Below, one piece after another: positions 8,906 through 16,787 of a stretch of DNA of 50,264 bases. A model generated the notes under the pieces. It was not told where the DNA came from. It saw only the letters and a program-made list of their open reading frames with translations, and did not search any database. Positions within the stretch are counted from its first letter, which is position 1. Every line of letters starts with the position of its first letter. The translations under genes and the position numbers were made by a program. The stretch is from Thalassotalea sp. 1_MG-2023 (GTDB lineage: Bacteria > Pseudomonadota > Gammaproteobacteria > Enterobacterales > Alteromonadaceae), in the NCBI RefSeq assembly GCF_030546745.1, contig NZ_JAUOPD010000024.1, forward strand, positions 1-50,264, in the 5' to 3' direction.

Positions 8906-10000
8906 TTAGGTTAAAGCATGGTATAGCTCACGAACTTCATCAAGTATTTTACAACTAGCTGCTGCCAAACCTACGGTGTCACGGCTTGCTATGTTGTACC
9001 ATAAATGAGATTCACTTTCTGAAATACGTAACTCATGCTGTTTAGGCTGGCACTCAATTAAAATTGGCGTGATATCTAAATGAAAATGACTGAATGTATG
9101 ACGAAAAGCAGTAAGTGTGCGTTGTTCAATAGCTTTTACGCCTAATTCTATTAACTCGTTATCAATATTGTCTATCGTTTTTGTTTCAGGAAAACCATAT
9201 AAACCGCCCCAAATTCCGCTAGGTGGGCGCTTTATCATCAGTATTTTCTCTCCTTGTTTTAATACCAACATAGTGACTGATCTTTCAGGTACTTTCTTTT
9301 TAGGTTTTTTTTGTGGAAAATGCTGTTGTTCGTTACTAGCGTTGGCTAAACAAGTTGTTGTAATTGGGCAGTGGGGGCAATCTGGTTTCGAACGGGTGCA
9401 AAGTGTTGCGCCTAAATCCATCATTGCTTGGTTAAAAGCATCAACATGTTTTGCTGGCGTTAATACTTCAGCAATCGGCCATAGTGTTTTTTCGTACTTG
9501 CTTTGGCCGTTGTACCCTTCGACCATGTAATGGCGCGATAGTACACGTTTAACATTACCATCGAGTATCGGGTGGTGTTGTTTTAATGCCAAACTTAATA
9601 TTGCGCCAGCTGTAGAGCGTCCAATGCCAGGCAGTGCAATAACCTGTTCAATATGTTGAGGAAATTCACCGTTGTATTCATCCCGCATGATTTGCGCTGC
9701 TTTATGCAGGTTTCTTGCGCGAGCATAATAACCTAAGCCAGTCCAATGGTGCAGTACAAGATCTTGCTCTGCATTTGCTAAGGCAGTGATATTAGGAAAG
9801 CTTTCCATAAAGCGTTGATAAAAAGGGATCACAGTTGCTACTTGTGTTTGCTGTAACATAATTTCAGAAATCCAAACCCTATACGGGGTTTTGTTCTGCT
9901 GCCAAGGTAAGTGTTTTCTACCCTGTTTGTGGTACCAGTTTACAACTGCATTACTAAAGTCAGTTGCTGATGTTGAAGAAATCGTAATACTTTGCGTCAT
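8906..10000 (-). CDS. mutY: A/G-specific adenine DNA glycosylase MutY
   Basis: A 364-aa protein (E. coli MutY is 350). The N-terminal helix-hairpin-helix glycosylase domain has E46 in [10 protein letters not shown], the hairpin [10 protein letters not shown] and the catalytic Asp in LDGNVKRVL. The iron-sulfur ligands follow as C-X6-C-X2-C-X5-C ([17 protein letters not shown]). A C-terminal NUDIX-like domain recognises 8-oxoG. It removes adenine mispaired with 8-oxoguanine. It is divergent from yggL. YggX, its normal neighbour, is displaced to 454-726. Confidence 0.97.
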   Translation of the reverse strand: MTQSITISSTSATDFSNAVVNWYHKQGRKHLPWQQNKTPYRVWISEIMLQQTQVATVIPFYQRFMESFPNITALANAEQDLVLHHWTGLGYYARARNLHKAAQIMRDEYNGEFPQHIEQVIALPGIGRSTAGAILSLALKQHHPILDGNVKRVLSRHYMVEGYNGQSKYEKTLWPIAEVLTPAKHVDAFNQAMMDLGATLCTRSKPDCPHCPITTTCLANASNEQQHFPQKKPKKKVPERSVTMLVLKQGEKILMIKRPPSGIWGGLYGFPETKTIDNIDNELIELGVKAIEQRTLTAFRHTFSHFHLDITPILIECQPKQHELRISESESHLWYNIASRDTVGLAAASCKILDEVRELYHALT

Positions 10001-10140
10001 AGGGGCGTCAGTGTAGCGAAATTGAGCACGAAAGCCAGTGATTTCAGTGAAGAAAGTTTTTACTTACATTTATCGACTTTGGTGGACTTTTTAATACCTA
10101 ACCACTATATTTGGCGAAAAATAGCCTATTAAGGATCACC

Positions 10141-10479
10141 ATGAAATTTCAAGCTAAAAATCGTTCAAAAAGGTTGCGTAAAAAACTTAGGGTAGATGAA
10201 TATCAAGAATTTGGTTTTGATGTTGCGTGGAAATTACCTGAAGACACTGATTCAGAAGGCATCGATAATTTTATTGATAAGTTCTTTATTGAAGTTATTC
10301 AACCAAACAAGCTAGGCTTTGGTGGTGAAGGTGACACTATTTGGCACGGCTTGGTGTGTACCGAAAAACTAGGTAGTTGCACTGATACACACAGAGACAT
10401 AGTCGAAAAGTGGCTGAAAGAAAACGGCGCTGTTTCTGTTTCTGTTAGTCCATTATATGATGTGTGGTGGGCTGAATAG
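10141..10479 (+). CDS. yggL: YggL family protein (DUF469)
   Basis: A 112-aa protein with the YggL hallmarks: basic N-terminus (KNRSKRLRKKLRVDEYQEFGF), central FGGEGDTIWHG and a C-terminal DVWWAE. E. coli YggL is 108 aa and has been reported to bind ribosomal 50S subunits. I chose ATG 10141 because AAGGA lies 7 nt upstream; an in-frame TTG at 10111 would add ten residues not seen in the family. It is divergent from mutY, with trmB further along on the same strand, so most of the enterobacterial order is retained. Confidence 0.92.
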   Translation: MKFQAKNRSKRLRKKLRVDEYQEFGFDVAWKLPEDTDSEGIDNFIDKFFIEVIQPNKLGFGGEGDTIWHGLVCTEKLGSCTDTHRDIVEKWLKENGAVSVSVSPLYDVWWAE

Positions 10480-10511
10480 TACGCAACACCCACCAAATTG
10501 ATGAGTGAACG

Positions 10512-11219
10512 TTAGAAATGATACTTCAAAAGTAAATTAACATTTCGCTCATCCACCCCTTTAATACCAAATTTGTTGTCCCAATGTACATATTCAATGC
10601 CAACATAAAATTTTGATTTAAGGTTTAATGCTGGCGCTAAATCATATTTTAATTGAGAAGTGAAATTCATCTGCGCATTGGCATTATCGGTTGCTGTCAT
10701 ATAGTCTAAGAAACCGTCGTACATTAACGGACCTATTGGCACAGCCCAACTTATAGTGCTTTGAATGTTATTATCTCCAAAATCGTTATTTTTATAATAA
10801 ACATTCGTTTTAAAATACAAAAAGTTAGCTAATTTAATATTAGTGCCTAGACCGACTAAATAATTAGTAAAACCATCACCTGCTTCGGCGGTGGTTGCTA
10901 AATAAATATTTTCGAACAGGGTATTTTGATAAGAAGATAATTGAAAGCGTGGTGATATTTCAATGTAGGTTTCGCGGTCGCCATTATTTGAATGTAATCT
11001 ATCGACAAATAGAAAACTATCCCCCCAACTGTACCCAGCAGCATGCTCAAAAGTAAAGACAGTGCGGTCGTTATCACCGACTTCGTAATGGTTACCTTTC
11101 AGTAGGGTGACGCTGTAATCTGACCATAAAGTTTCCGCACTGGCTTGCACAGAAGCGAACATTGCAAAAAGAACACTTGCTTTGGTTAAATTGCGCATGA
11201 ATGTAAACAGTTGCTTCAT
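10512..11219 (-). CDS. Tsx/OmpK-like outer-membrane nucleoside channel
   Basis: A 235-aa protein with a signal peptide ending near residue 28 (ASVQASA). Alternating beta-strand sequence follows, and it ends in a terminal aromatic, LLKYHF, as expected for an outer-membrane barrel. The WSDYSVTLLKG start of the mature region and the HWDNKFG block near the C-terminus resemble the OmpK/Tsx family, which forms nucleoside-specific pores. It begins 9 bp after the chemoreceptor stop on the same strand, so the two form one operon. The nucleoside substrate is inferred from the family. Confidence 0.82.
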   Translation of the reverse strand: MKQLFTFMRNLTKASVLFAMFASVQASAETLWSDYSVTLLKGNHYEVGDNDRTVFTFEHAAGYSWGDSFLFVDRLHSNNGDRETYIEISPRFQLSSYQNTLFENIYLATTAEAGDGFTNYLVGLGTNIKLANFLYFKTNVYYKNNDFGDNNIQSTISWAVPIGPLMYDGFLDYMTATDNANAQMNFTSQLKYDLAPALNLKSKFYVGIEYVHWDNKFGIKGVDERNVNLLLKYHF

Positions 11220-11228
11220 AGTGATTTC

Positions 11229-13178
11229 CTATTCGGTTTTAAACTGAGCAACTAATTGCTCAAGCTGATGCTTTTGATGATCTAATTCGTTAATGATATC
11301 TGCTGTTGTATTAGATAAGCTTGAGATCTCTATCGCCATATCGGCAATTCGAGTAACATTTTCATTGAGTTCATTGATGACACTAGATTGCTCTTGGGTT
11401 GCGGTAGCAACTTGCGTGTTCATTGCGGTAATTTCATTGATATCAATCACAACTTCGCCGAGTACTTTTTTGGCTTCGTTAGTTTTCTCTAAACCTTCAC
11501 TTACTAAAGAAGTATTCGCTTTCATAGCTGTTACGGTTTCATTAGCTTGATGTTGTAATCGTTGAATAACATCATTTATTTCTTGTGTTGAACTTTGTGT
11601 TCTGCCTGCAAGAGTACGTACTTCATCGGCAACAACCGCAAACCCACGACCTTGCTCACCTGCTCGGGCAGCTTCAATAGCAGCATTTAACGCAAGTAAA
11701 TTTGTTTGCTCAGATATGCTACTAATGGTATCAACCACAGAACTGATCATTTGTGTTTGGTCGGCTAACTGAGTGATTTTTTCTTGAGTGCTCATATTAC
11801 TTTTTTGTAACTGGAGCATAACCTGGCTAGTTTCATCAACTTGATGATTTGAGAAATTTATTTGTTGTTCAGAGCCTTCGGTTTTGGTTGCCGTGTTGGT
11901 CGCAAGTTCACTGACTTCCTGAATACTATGGCTCATTTCATTAGTTGCAGTAGCAACTGAGTCTGATTCCGATTGTTGATTAATGACTAACTGGTTAACG
12001 TTGCTTGCCATGTCATTTAATTGATTAAATGAAGAGGTCATAATGCGTTCAGTTTGTTTAATTTCGATCATGATTTCACGCACTTTACTGAGAATAGCGT
12101 TAAACCCTTTGGCGAGTTGACCAAGCTCATCACCACGTTCATCATCAAGATTCTGTGTTAAGTCACCGCCTTTTCCGGCCATTTCAATAAGACGCTGGCT
12201 AATTTCAACGATCGGTTTGGTGATCCTTTTAGCAAGTAGCACCATTAAAAAAATGAAAACAGCAACAATAATTAAATTAAGTAACGCCGTTTTAGTTAAC
12301 GCTGAATATACCTTTGATAAAGGCTCTGAGCGTGGCAGCATGGCAATAATTTTCCAATTTAGCTCTGATAATCCAACACTTGCCACATAGTACTGTTCAC
12401 CTTGATGATGAACCGTATCAAAAACATATCCGTCATTTTTACTTAATAATTTACCTGCTTTGCTAGTAAAGCCATCAAAATTGCTGAGGTTTCGTTGCGA
12501 CAACGATGATAGTTTTGGATGAATAATCACCTCACCTTGATCATCAGTAACGAAAACATAACCACTCTCGCCAATTTTATTCGATAAAATATCAGCACTT
12601 ATTTCATCAACACCGTACCCTAAGCCAGCAATGGCAAGATTTTTTCCTTGGTAACTAACACGGTAATTTACAAAAGCGGTAAGTTTTGTTGTGCCTTTTT
12701 CAACATCAAATGAAATTTCAAAAGGAGCATCTTTTTGTAAAAATTGATAAAACCAAGGGTCGTCTTGACGACTTATTTGTCGGGAAATACCTTGTTGAGT
12801 GTAATAATTTTGACTAATGTTAGACACCCAAAAAACGGTTAATGCATTATTTTCTGATTGTAAATAGGATAAATAATCGATTACGTTTTGTTGCTGTTCT
12901 TCGGGTTCTCCATTAATGGCCCAATCGAGCAAAAAACGGTTTTGACTTATTGATTTGGAAAGCGTTAATGGAGTACTTAGTTGTTCTCTAATTCTATATT
13001 TAACTTTATCGAGTTGATTGGGTAATAAATCCTGTTCAATATTTTCTTGGAAAAGGTCGCTAAAAATATAATTATTTAAAGAAATGCTCAGTAATGACAA
13101 GGTGATCAGTGATAGGGTTATAACGGCGATCAGCAATCGTCTAATTGACACGTTACGTAGCCAGTGAGTGGTGTTCAT
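11229..13178 (-). CDS. methyl-accepting chemotaxis protein with periplasmic Cache domain
   Basis: A 649-aa chemoreceptor. TM1 spans about 14-34, a dCache-type periplasmic ligand domain about 36-290 (contains [16 protein letters not shown]), and TM2 about 293-315. HAMP follows at about 316-370, then the signalling domain with the invariant hairpin tip [19 protein letters not shown]. It relays ligand binding to CheA/CheW. It lies upstream of a Tsx-like channel in the same operon, which suggests that its ligand may enter through that pore. No CheW-docking pentapeptide or CheR tether is visible at the C-terminus. Confidence 0.93.
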   Translation of the reverse strand: MNTTHWLRNVSIRRLLIAVITLSLITLSLLSISLNNYIFSDLFQENIEQDLLPNQLDKVKYRIREQLSTPLTLSKSISQNRFLLDWAINGEPEEQQQNVIDYLSYLQSENNALTVFWVSNISQNYYTQQGISRQISRQDDPWFYQFLQKDAPFEISFDVEKGTTKLTAFVNYRVSYQGKNLAIAGLGYGVDEISADILSNKIGESGYVFVTDDQGEVIIHPKLSSLSQRNLSNFDGFTSKAGKLLSKNDGYVFDTVHHQGEQYYVASVGLSELNWKIIAMLPRSEPLSKVYSALTKTALLNLIIVAVFIFLMVLLAKRITKPIVEISQRLIEMAGKGGDLTQNLDDERGDELGQLAKGFNAILSKVREIMIEIKQTERIMTSSFNQLNDMASNVNQLVINQQSESDSVATATNEMSHSIQEVSELATNTATKTEGSEQQINFSNHQVDETSQVMLQLQKSNMSTQEKITQLADQTQMISSVVDTISSISEQTNLLALNAAIEAARAGEQGRGFAVVADEVRTLAGRTQSSTQEINDVIQRLQHQANETVTAMKANTSLVSEGLEKTNEAKKVLGEVVIDINEITAMNTQVATATQEQSSVINELNENVTRIADMAIEISSLSNTTADIINELDHQKHQLEQLVAQFKTE

Positions 13179-13335
13179 CGGAAAGCTCTATAGAAGTTAT
13201 TGTTATTCTTTAAGTATTGCTGAAAAATTGAAATTTTCATCATTAGCAATAAAATAAAATAAGCTATTTGTGTTTAAATAGATAAACGTAGATAATATGC
13301 GCCCGTAATTTTAGCGTGACCAAAGATAATTCGTG

Positions 13336-14058
13336 ATGACAGAAAGAACTCATAAGACTGTTGAACAAGCCGAGCAAGAAGGTAAATACATTCGCAAAGT
13401 ACGTAGCTTCGTAAAGCGAGAAGGGCGGTTAACCAAAGGCCAAGCAGCTGCATTAGACTTGTATTGGCAAGAGATGGGCTTAAATCATGAAGACGGTTTA
13501 TTATCTTTTGAATCTGTTTTTGGCAATGATAACCCTGTGGTGTTAGAAATTGGCTTTGGCATGGGCACTTCATTAGTTGAAATGGCAAAAAATGCGCCGT
13601 CATTAAACTTCATCGGTGTAGAAGTTCATCGTCCGGGGGTTGGTGCATGTATTGCTTTAGCAAAAGAGCAAGAAGTCACAAACTTAAGAGTGTATCAGCA
13701 TGACGCTATTGAAGTATTAGCTGATTGTATTCCTGATGAATCATTGGCAACCGTTCAGTTATTCTTTCCTGATCCTTGGCATAAGAAAAAACATCATAAG
13801 CGCCGTATTGTTTCACCTGAATTTGTTGAAACTATTCGTCAAAAGTTAGCGATTGGTGGCGTTTTTCACATGGCAACAGACTGGGAAAACTATGCAGAAT
13901 GTATGTTAGAAGATATGCAATCATCACTAGGCTATAAAAATTTATCTGAAACCAATGATTATATTCCTCGCCCAGATAACCGACCATTAACTAAGTTTGA
14001 ACAACGTGGCCATCGTTTAGGGCACGGCGTGTGGGATTTACAGTTCAAACGAACGTAA
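13336..14058 (+). CDS. trmB: tRNA (guanine-N7-)-methyltransferase TrmB
   Basis: A 240-aa SAM-dependent methyltransferase that makes m7G46 in tRNA. The SAM motif VLEIGFGMG, the [10 protein letters not shown] stretch, and the family signature [16 protein letters not shown] are all present, as is the C-terminal [20 protein letters not shown] 13336 is preferred over the adjacent GTG 13333. It is the head of the split trmB-yggL-mutY-yggX neighbourhood. Confidence 0.96.
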   Translation: MTERTHKTVEQAEQEGKYIRKVRSFVKREGRLTKGQAAALDLYWQEMGLNHEDGLLSFESVFGNDNPVVLEIGFGMGTSLVEMAKNAPSLNFIGVEVHRPGVGACIALAKEQEVTNLRVYQHDAIEVLADCIPDESLATVQLFFPDPWHKKKHHKRRIVSPEFVETIRQKLAIGGVFHMATDWENYAECMLEDMQSSLGYKNLSETNDYIPRPDNRPLTKFEQRGHRLGHGVWDLQFKRT

Positions 14059-14081
14059 CTGCTCTCTAGTTATTGTAAAAA

Positions 14082-14103
14082 AGCGGCAATGTTATTTGCC
14101 GCT
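14082..14103. terminator. bidirectional terminator between trmB and the DUF2489-like gene
   Basis: AGCGGCAA and TTGCCGCT form a perfect 8-bp GC-rich stem with a 6-nt loop between two convergent stop codons. On the minus strand it is followed by TTTTACAA, so it serves the DUF2489-like gene best, but it can serve trmB as well. Confidence 0.7.
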
Positions 14104-14121
14104 ATTCTTCAAAAAAATGAC

Positions 14122-14505
14122 CTAGCTTTTCCCATTCGTTGGCTCCTCACTAGACATTTGATATACATGCATGTGATTCGCTTCAATATGAAATAAGTGC
14201 TGACAGAAGCGGTATCTGCCTTGTTGTTTTAATTGTTGTTCTGTTATCAATTCTTCTGCGAGTGCATATTGTAATATGCGACTGGCATGTTTAGTCCAAT
14301 ATTCTGTAGCGGCTTGAATATGAATAGCGTTATTTGGATAAATATTGGAGCGTTGCTCGACTAATTGTTGTTCAATATTTGCTGCAACAAGAGGTTTAAT
14401 ATCTGAAAATAAAAAACCTTTAAAAGCGGTAAATTGTTTCGCTCGCCACAGTTGCCATGACATCCAGCAAAGCACTGCTACGGCAATAATTATGATTAAT
14501 TCCAT
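14122..14505 (-). CDS. small membrane-anchored protein, DUF2489-like
   Basis: A 127-aa protein with one N-terminal transmembrane segment (about 2-20, LIIIIAVAVLCWMSWQLW). A helical, Gln-rich cytoplasmic region follows, with AATEYWTKHASRILQYALA and QQGRYRFCQHLFHIEA. Size and plan resemble DUF2489 proteins of gammaproteobacteria, whose function is unknown; I recognise this only by general likeness. ATG 14505 is chosen over the in-frame TTG at 14508. No strong ribosome site is visible. Confidence 0.6.
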   Translation of the reverse strand: MELIIIIAVAVLCWMSWQLWRAKQFTAFKGFLFSDIKPLVAANIEQQLVEQRSNIYPNNAIHIQAATEYWTKHASRILQYALAEELITEQQLKQQGRYRFCQHLFHIEANHMHVYQMSSEEPTNGKS

Positions 14506-14555
14506 CAAAAACCAGGTTACTACTTATTCATGGCGATAAAATAAAGCATTTTTAG

Positions 14556-15026
14556 TTAAATAGCACCCTCAAATTTTAGTAACTTTTCTTTTAACGATAA
14601 ACCACCAGCATAACCCGTTAATGAGCCATTGCTACCAATCACGCGATGACAAGGAATAATGAGTGCGATTGGGTTTTTTCCATTAGCACCTCCGACTGCC
14701 CTCACGGCGTTAGGATTTTTAATTTGCTCTGCTAACCAGCGATATGATTTTGTTTCACCGCAAGGTATGGAGCAAAGTGTTTGCCATACTTGCTGTTGAA
14801 AATTAGTACCTTTTGGCGCAAGTGTTAGATCAAAAGTCTTTCTTTCGCCGGAAAAGTATTCTCTTAGCTGTGTTAATGATTGCTCAAAATGATCGTTATT
14901 TTCTTTATAAGTGCTGAGTTCTACTGAAGCTGCATTTCCTTCTGTAAAGTACAAACCAGTTAAGCCTTGCGTTGATGCCGTAAGAATAATATCGCCAAAG
15001 GGTGATTGTGTTTTGGTGTAGTACAT
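14556..15026 (-). CDS. ogt: methylated-DNA--protein-cysteine methyltransferase (Ogt type)
   Basis: A 156-aa suicide DNA repair protein that transfers O6-alkyl groups from guanine to its own cysteine. The active site is IIPCHRVIG with acceptor Cys126, preceded by the recognition helix PNAVRAVGGANGKNP with its arginine finger R109. It starts 5 bp after the stop of the Ada/AlkA gene on the same strand, so the two alkylation repair genes are cotranscribed. Confidence 0.95.
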   Translation of the reverse strand: MYYTKTQSPFGDIILTASTQGLTGLYFTEGNAASVELSTYKENNDHFEQSLTQLREYFSGERKTFDLTLAPKGTNFQQQVWQTLCSIPCGETKSYRWLAEQIKNPNAVRAVGGANGKNPIALIIPCHRVIGSNGSLTGYAGGLSLKEKLLKFEGAI

Positions 15027-15031
15027 ATTTA

Positions 15032-16459
15032 TTAATCCTTTTTAGCCAGAGAATGCCATAAATAGATAGCGGCATAAGCACGCCATGGGCGCCAAGATTC
15101 AGCAAGTGCTAATATGGCTTTATTACTTGGCTTTTGTTGTTCTTGCGTTAAAGCCTTGATAATACCTAAATCGGCGCTAGGAAATGCATCAGGATCACTC
15201 AAACCACGCATAGCAATATAGTTAACGGTCCAAGGACCAATACCTTTTAACGTGCAAAGTTGTTTCTCTAATGCTTCTATAGATTGGTAAGTGTTAAAAG
15301 TTTCCTTATTTTCTTCAAAAAAATGTAGCCAAGTATAGAGGGTATTTTTGCGTGATTGCGTTAATCCAATGTCGTTAAAGTCTGCTTGTTTTAAAAGGGT
15401 GAGTGAGGGAAAGCTGTATGCTATTTCTTCGGCTAATTCCGCATTGTATCCGCCATATTGTTTTACAATGCGTTTTGCTAATGTAGTGGCTGCTTTTACC
15501 GAAACCTGTTGCCCCAAAATTGCGCGTATTGAAAACTCTAATATGTCCCAGCAGCCAGGTAACCTCAGGCCAGGCGATGTTGAAATCACGCTTGCTAATG
15601 CAGGTGTTTTTCGCAGAGCTTGGTGGATCAAGGACATATCAGCATCTAAATCAAACATTTTACGAACGCGCTGTATGACTTCATTTAGGTAGCGATAGTT
15701 AGATAATGAAACTTGTAATATTAATGCATGTTTGTGTTTATGTTGCGAGACTTTAAGCCAACCTGTACATTGTTCGATGGTGATATTTCTAGCGTAAAAA
15801 CGGCTAGTGACATGCTCCATTCCTATGATTTGTCGATGTTGAAAAAACGATAGCATTAACGACCAGTCAAATGGCGGACGATAAGGTAGCAAAATTTCGA
15901 TGGTTTTTGATGACGTTTTTTCTACCTGTTGTCGCAAAGAATTTGGGGTGCAGCCATATTGCTGTTTTATTGCTTCATTAAAACGTCGAATGCTTTTAAA
16001 GCCACTGGCAAATCCAATATCACTTAGCGATAATTGTGTGTTTTTTATTAATTTCCTAGCTAATAACAAACGTTGATGTTGAAAATATTGACTTGGTGAT
16101 ATACCTAAATGTTGTTTGAAAAGTCGGTGTAATTGCCGAGTGCTGATGTTAAATTTTTCCGCTATCGTGGCTAAGTTATCTTCGTGGTAATCAAAGTTAG
16201 CAAGCAGTTTATTTAAGTGAGTGGGAAGCACACGACCCGGAGCTAATTCAGGAAAACAACGCTTACAAGGTACAAAGCCTTGTTGTTGTGCTTGTTCTGC
16301 GCTGAGATAATATTGAACATTTTCTGGTTTTGGGGGCCTTGCTGGACAAATAGGCCGACAAAAAATACCTGTGGTTAGTACGGCAGTATAAAACTTGCCA
16401 TCAAATCTAGCATCTCTACTTAAACGAGCCTGTTCACAGGTATGAATATCTAACGCCAA
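15032..16459 (-). CDS. alkA: Ada-AraC-AlkA fusion: methyl sensor, HTH regulator and 3-methyladenine DNA glycosylase II
   Basis: A 475-aa three-part protein. Residues 1-75 are an Ada metal-binding domain with C34, C38, C65 and C68; C34 is the likely methylphosphotriester acceptor. Residues about 85-185 are an AraC-type double HTH (ISTRQLHRLFKQHLGISPSQYFQ). The remainder is AlkA: an N-terminal domain and a HhH-GPD glycosylase with LKGIGPWTVNYIAMRG and the catalytic Asp in FPSADLGI. It should sense alkylation damage, activate transcription and excise alkylated bases. Ogt follows 5 bp downstream. Confidence 0.93.
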   Translation of the reverse strand: MALDIHTCEQARLSRDARFDGKFYTAVLTTGIFCRPICPARPPKPENVQYYLSAEQAQQQGFVPCKRCFPELAPGRVLPTHLNKLLANFDYHEDNLATIAEKFNISTRQLHRLFKQHLGISPSQYFQHQRLLLARKLIKNTQLSLSDIGFASGFKSIRRFNEAIKQQYGCTPNSLRQQVEKTSSKTIEILLPYRPPFDWSLMLSFFQHRQIIGMEHVTSRFYARNITIEQCTGWLKVSQHKHKHALILQVSLSNYRYLNEVIQRVRKMFDLDADMSLIHQALRKTPALASVISTSPGLRLPGCWDILEFSIRAILGQQVSVKAATTLAKRIVKQYGGYNAELAEEIAYSFPSLTLLKQADFNDIGLTQSRKNTLYTWLHFFEENKETFNTYQSIEALEKQLCTLKGIGPWTVNYIAMRGLSDPDAFPSADLGIIKALTQEQQKPSNKAILALAESWRPWRAYAAIYLWHSLAKKD

Positions 16460-16787
16460 AATGTTTTAACCTTTTAAGGAAACTTTCGAATAAGCATATC
16501 GCATCATAAAGGATTTTCTCGCGATAATCGGACATCAATGTAAAAAAGATTGCGTAAAAGTTAATAGCAATTTTTGTAGAGTCTTTTAACTGCAATATTA
16601 ACAAGGTTCATTTAAACGCACTATTTTAAAGAATGACTCAGGCGTTTTTAATTATTCGTCAGTGTTTTTTATCTTTTGATAAGCTTTTGAATTATTACGG
16701 CCATATAGTCAAAGAGACAATAAAAAAAATGACAACAAATGATGTTGATGAAAATTACCAATAAAAGGTAACAAAGGGGAGAGCAAC
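16460..16787. other. intergenic region between divergent alkA and TonB-receptor genes
   Basis: This 328-bp AT-rich gap must hold divergent promoters for the alkylation repair operon and the receptor. I see a good ribosome site (GGGGAGAG) just before the receptor ATG but no operator or hairpin that I can support. Confidence 0.5.
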
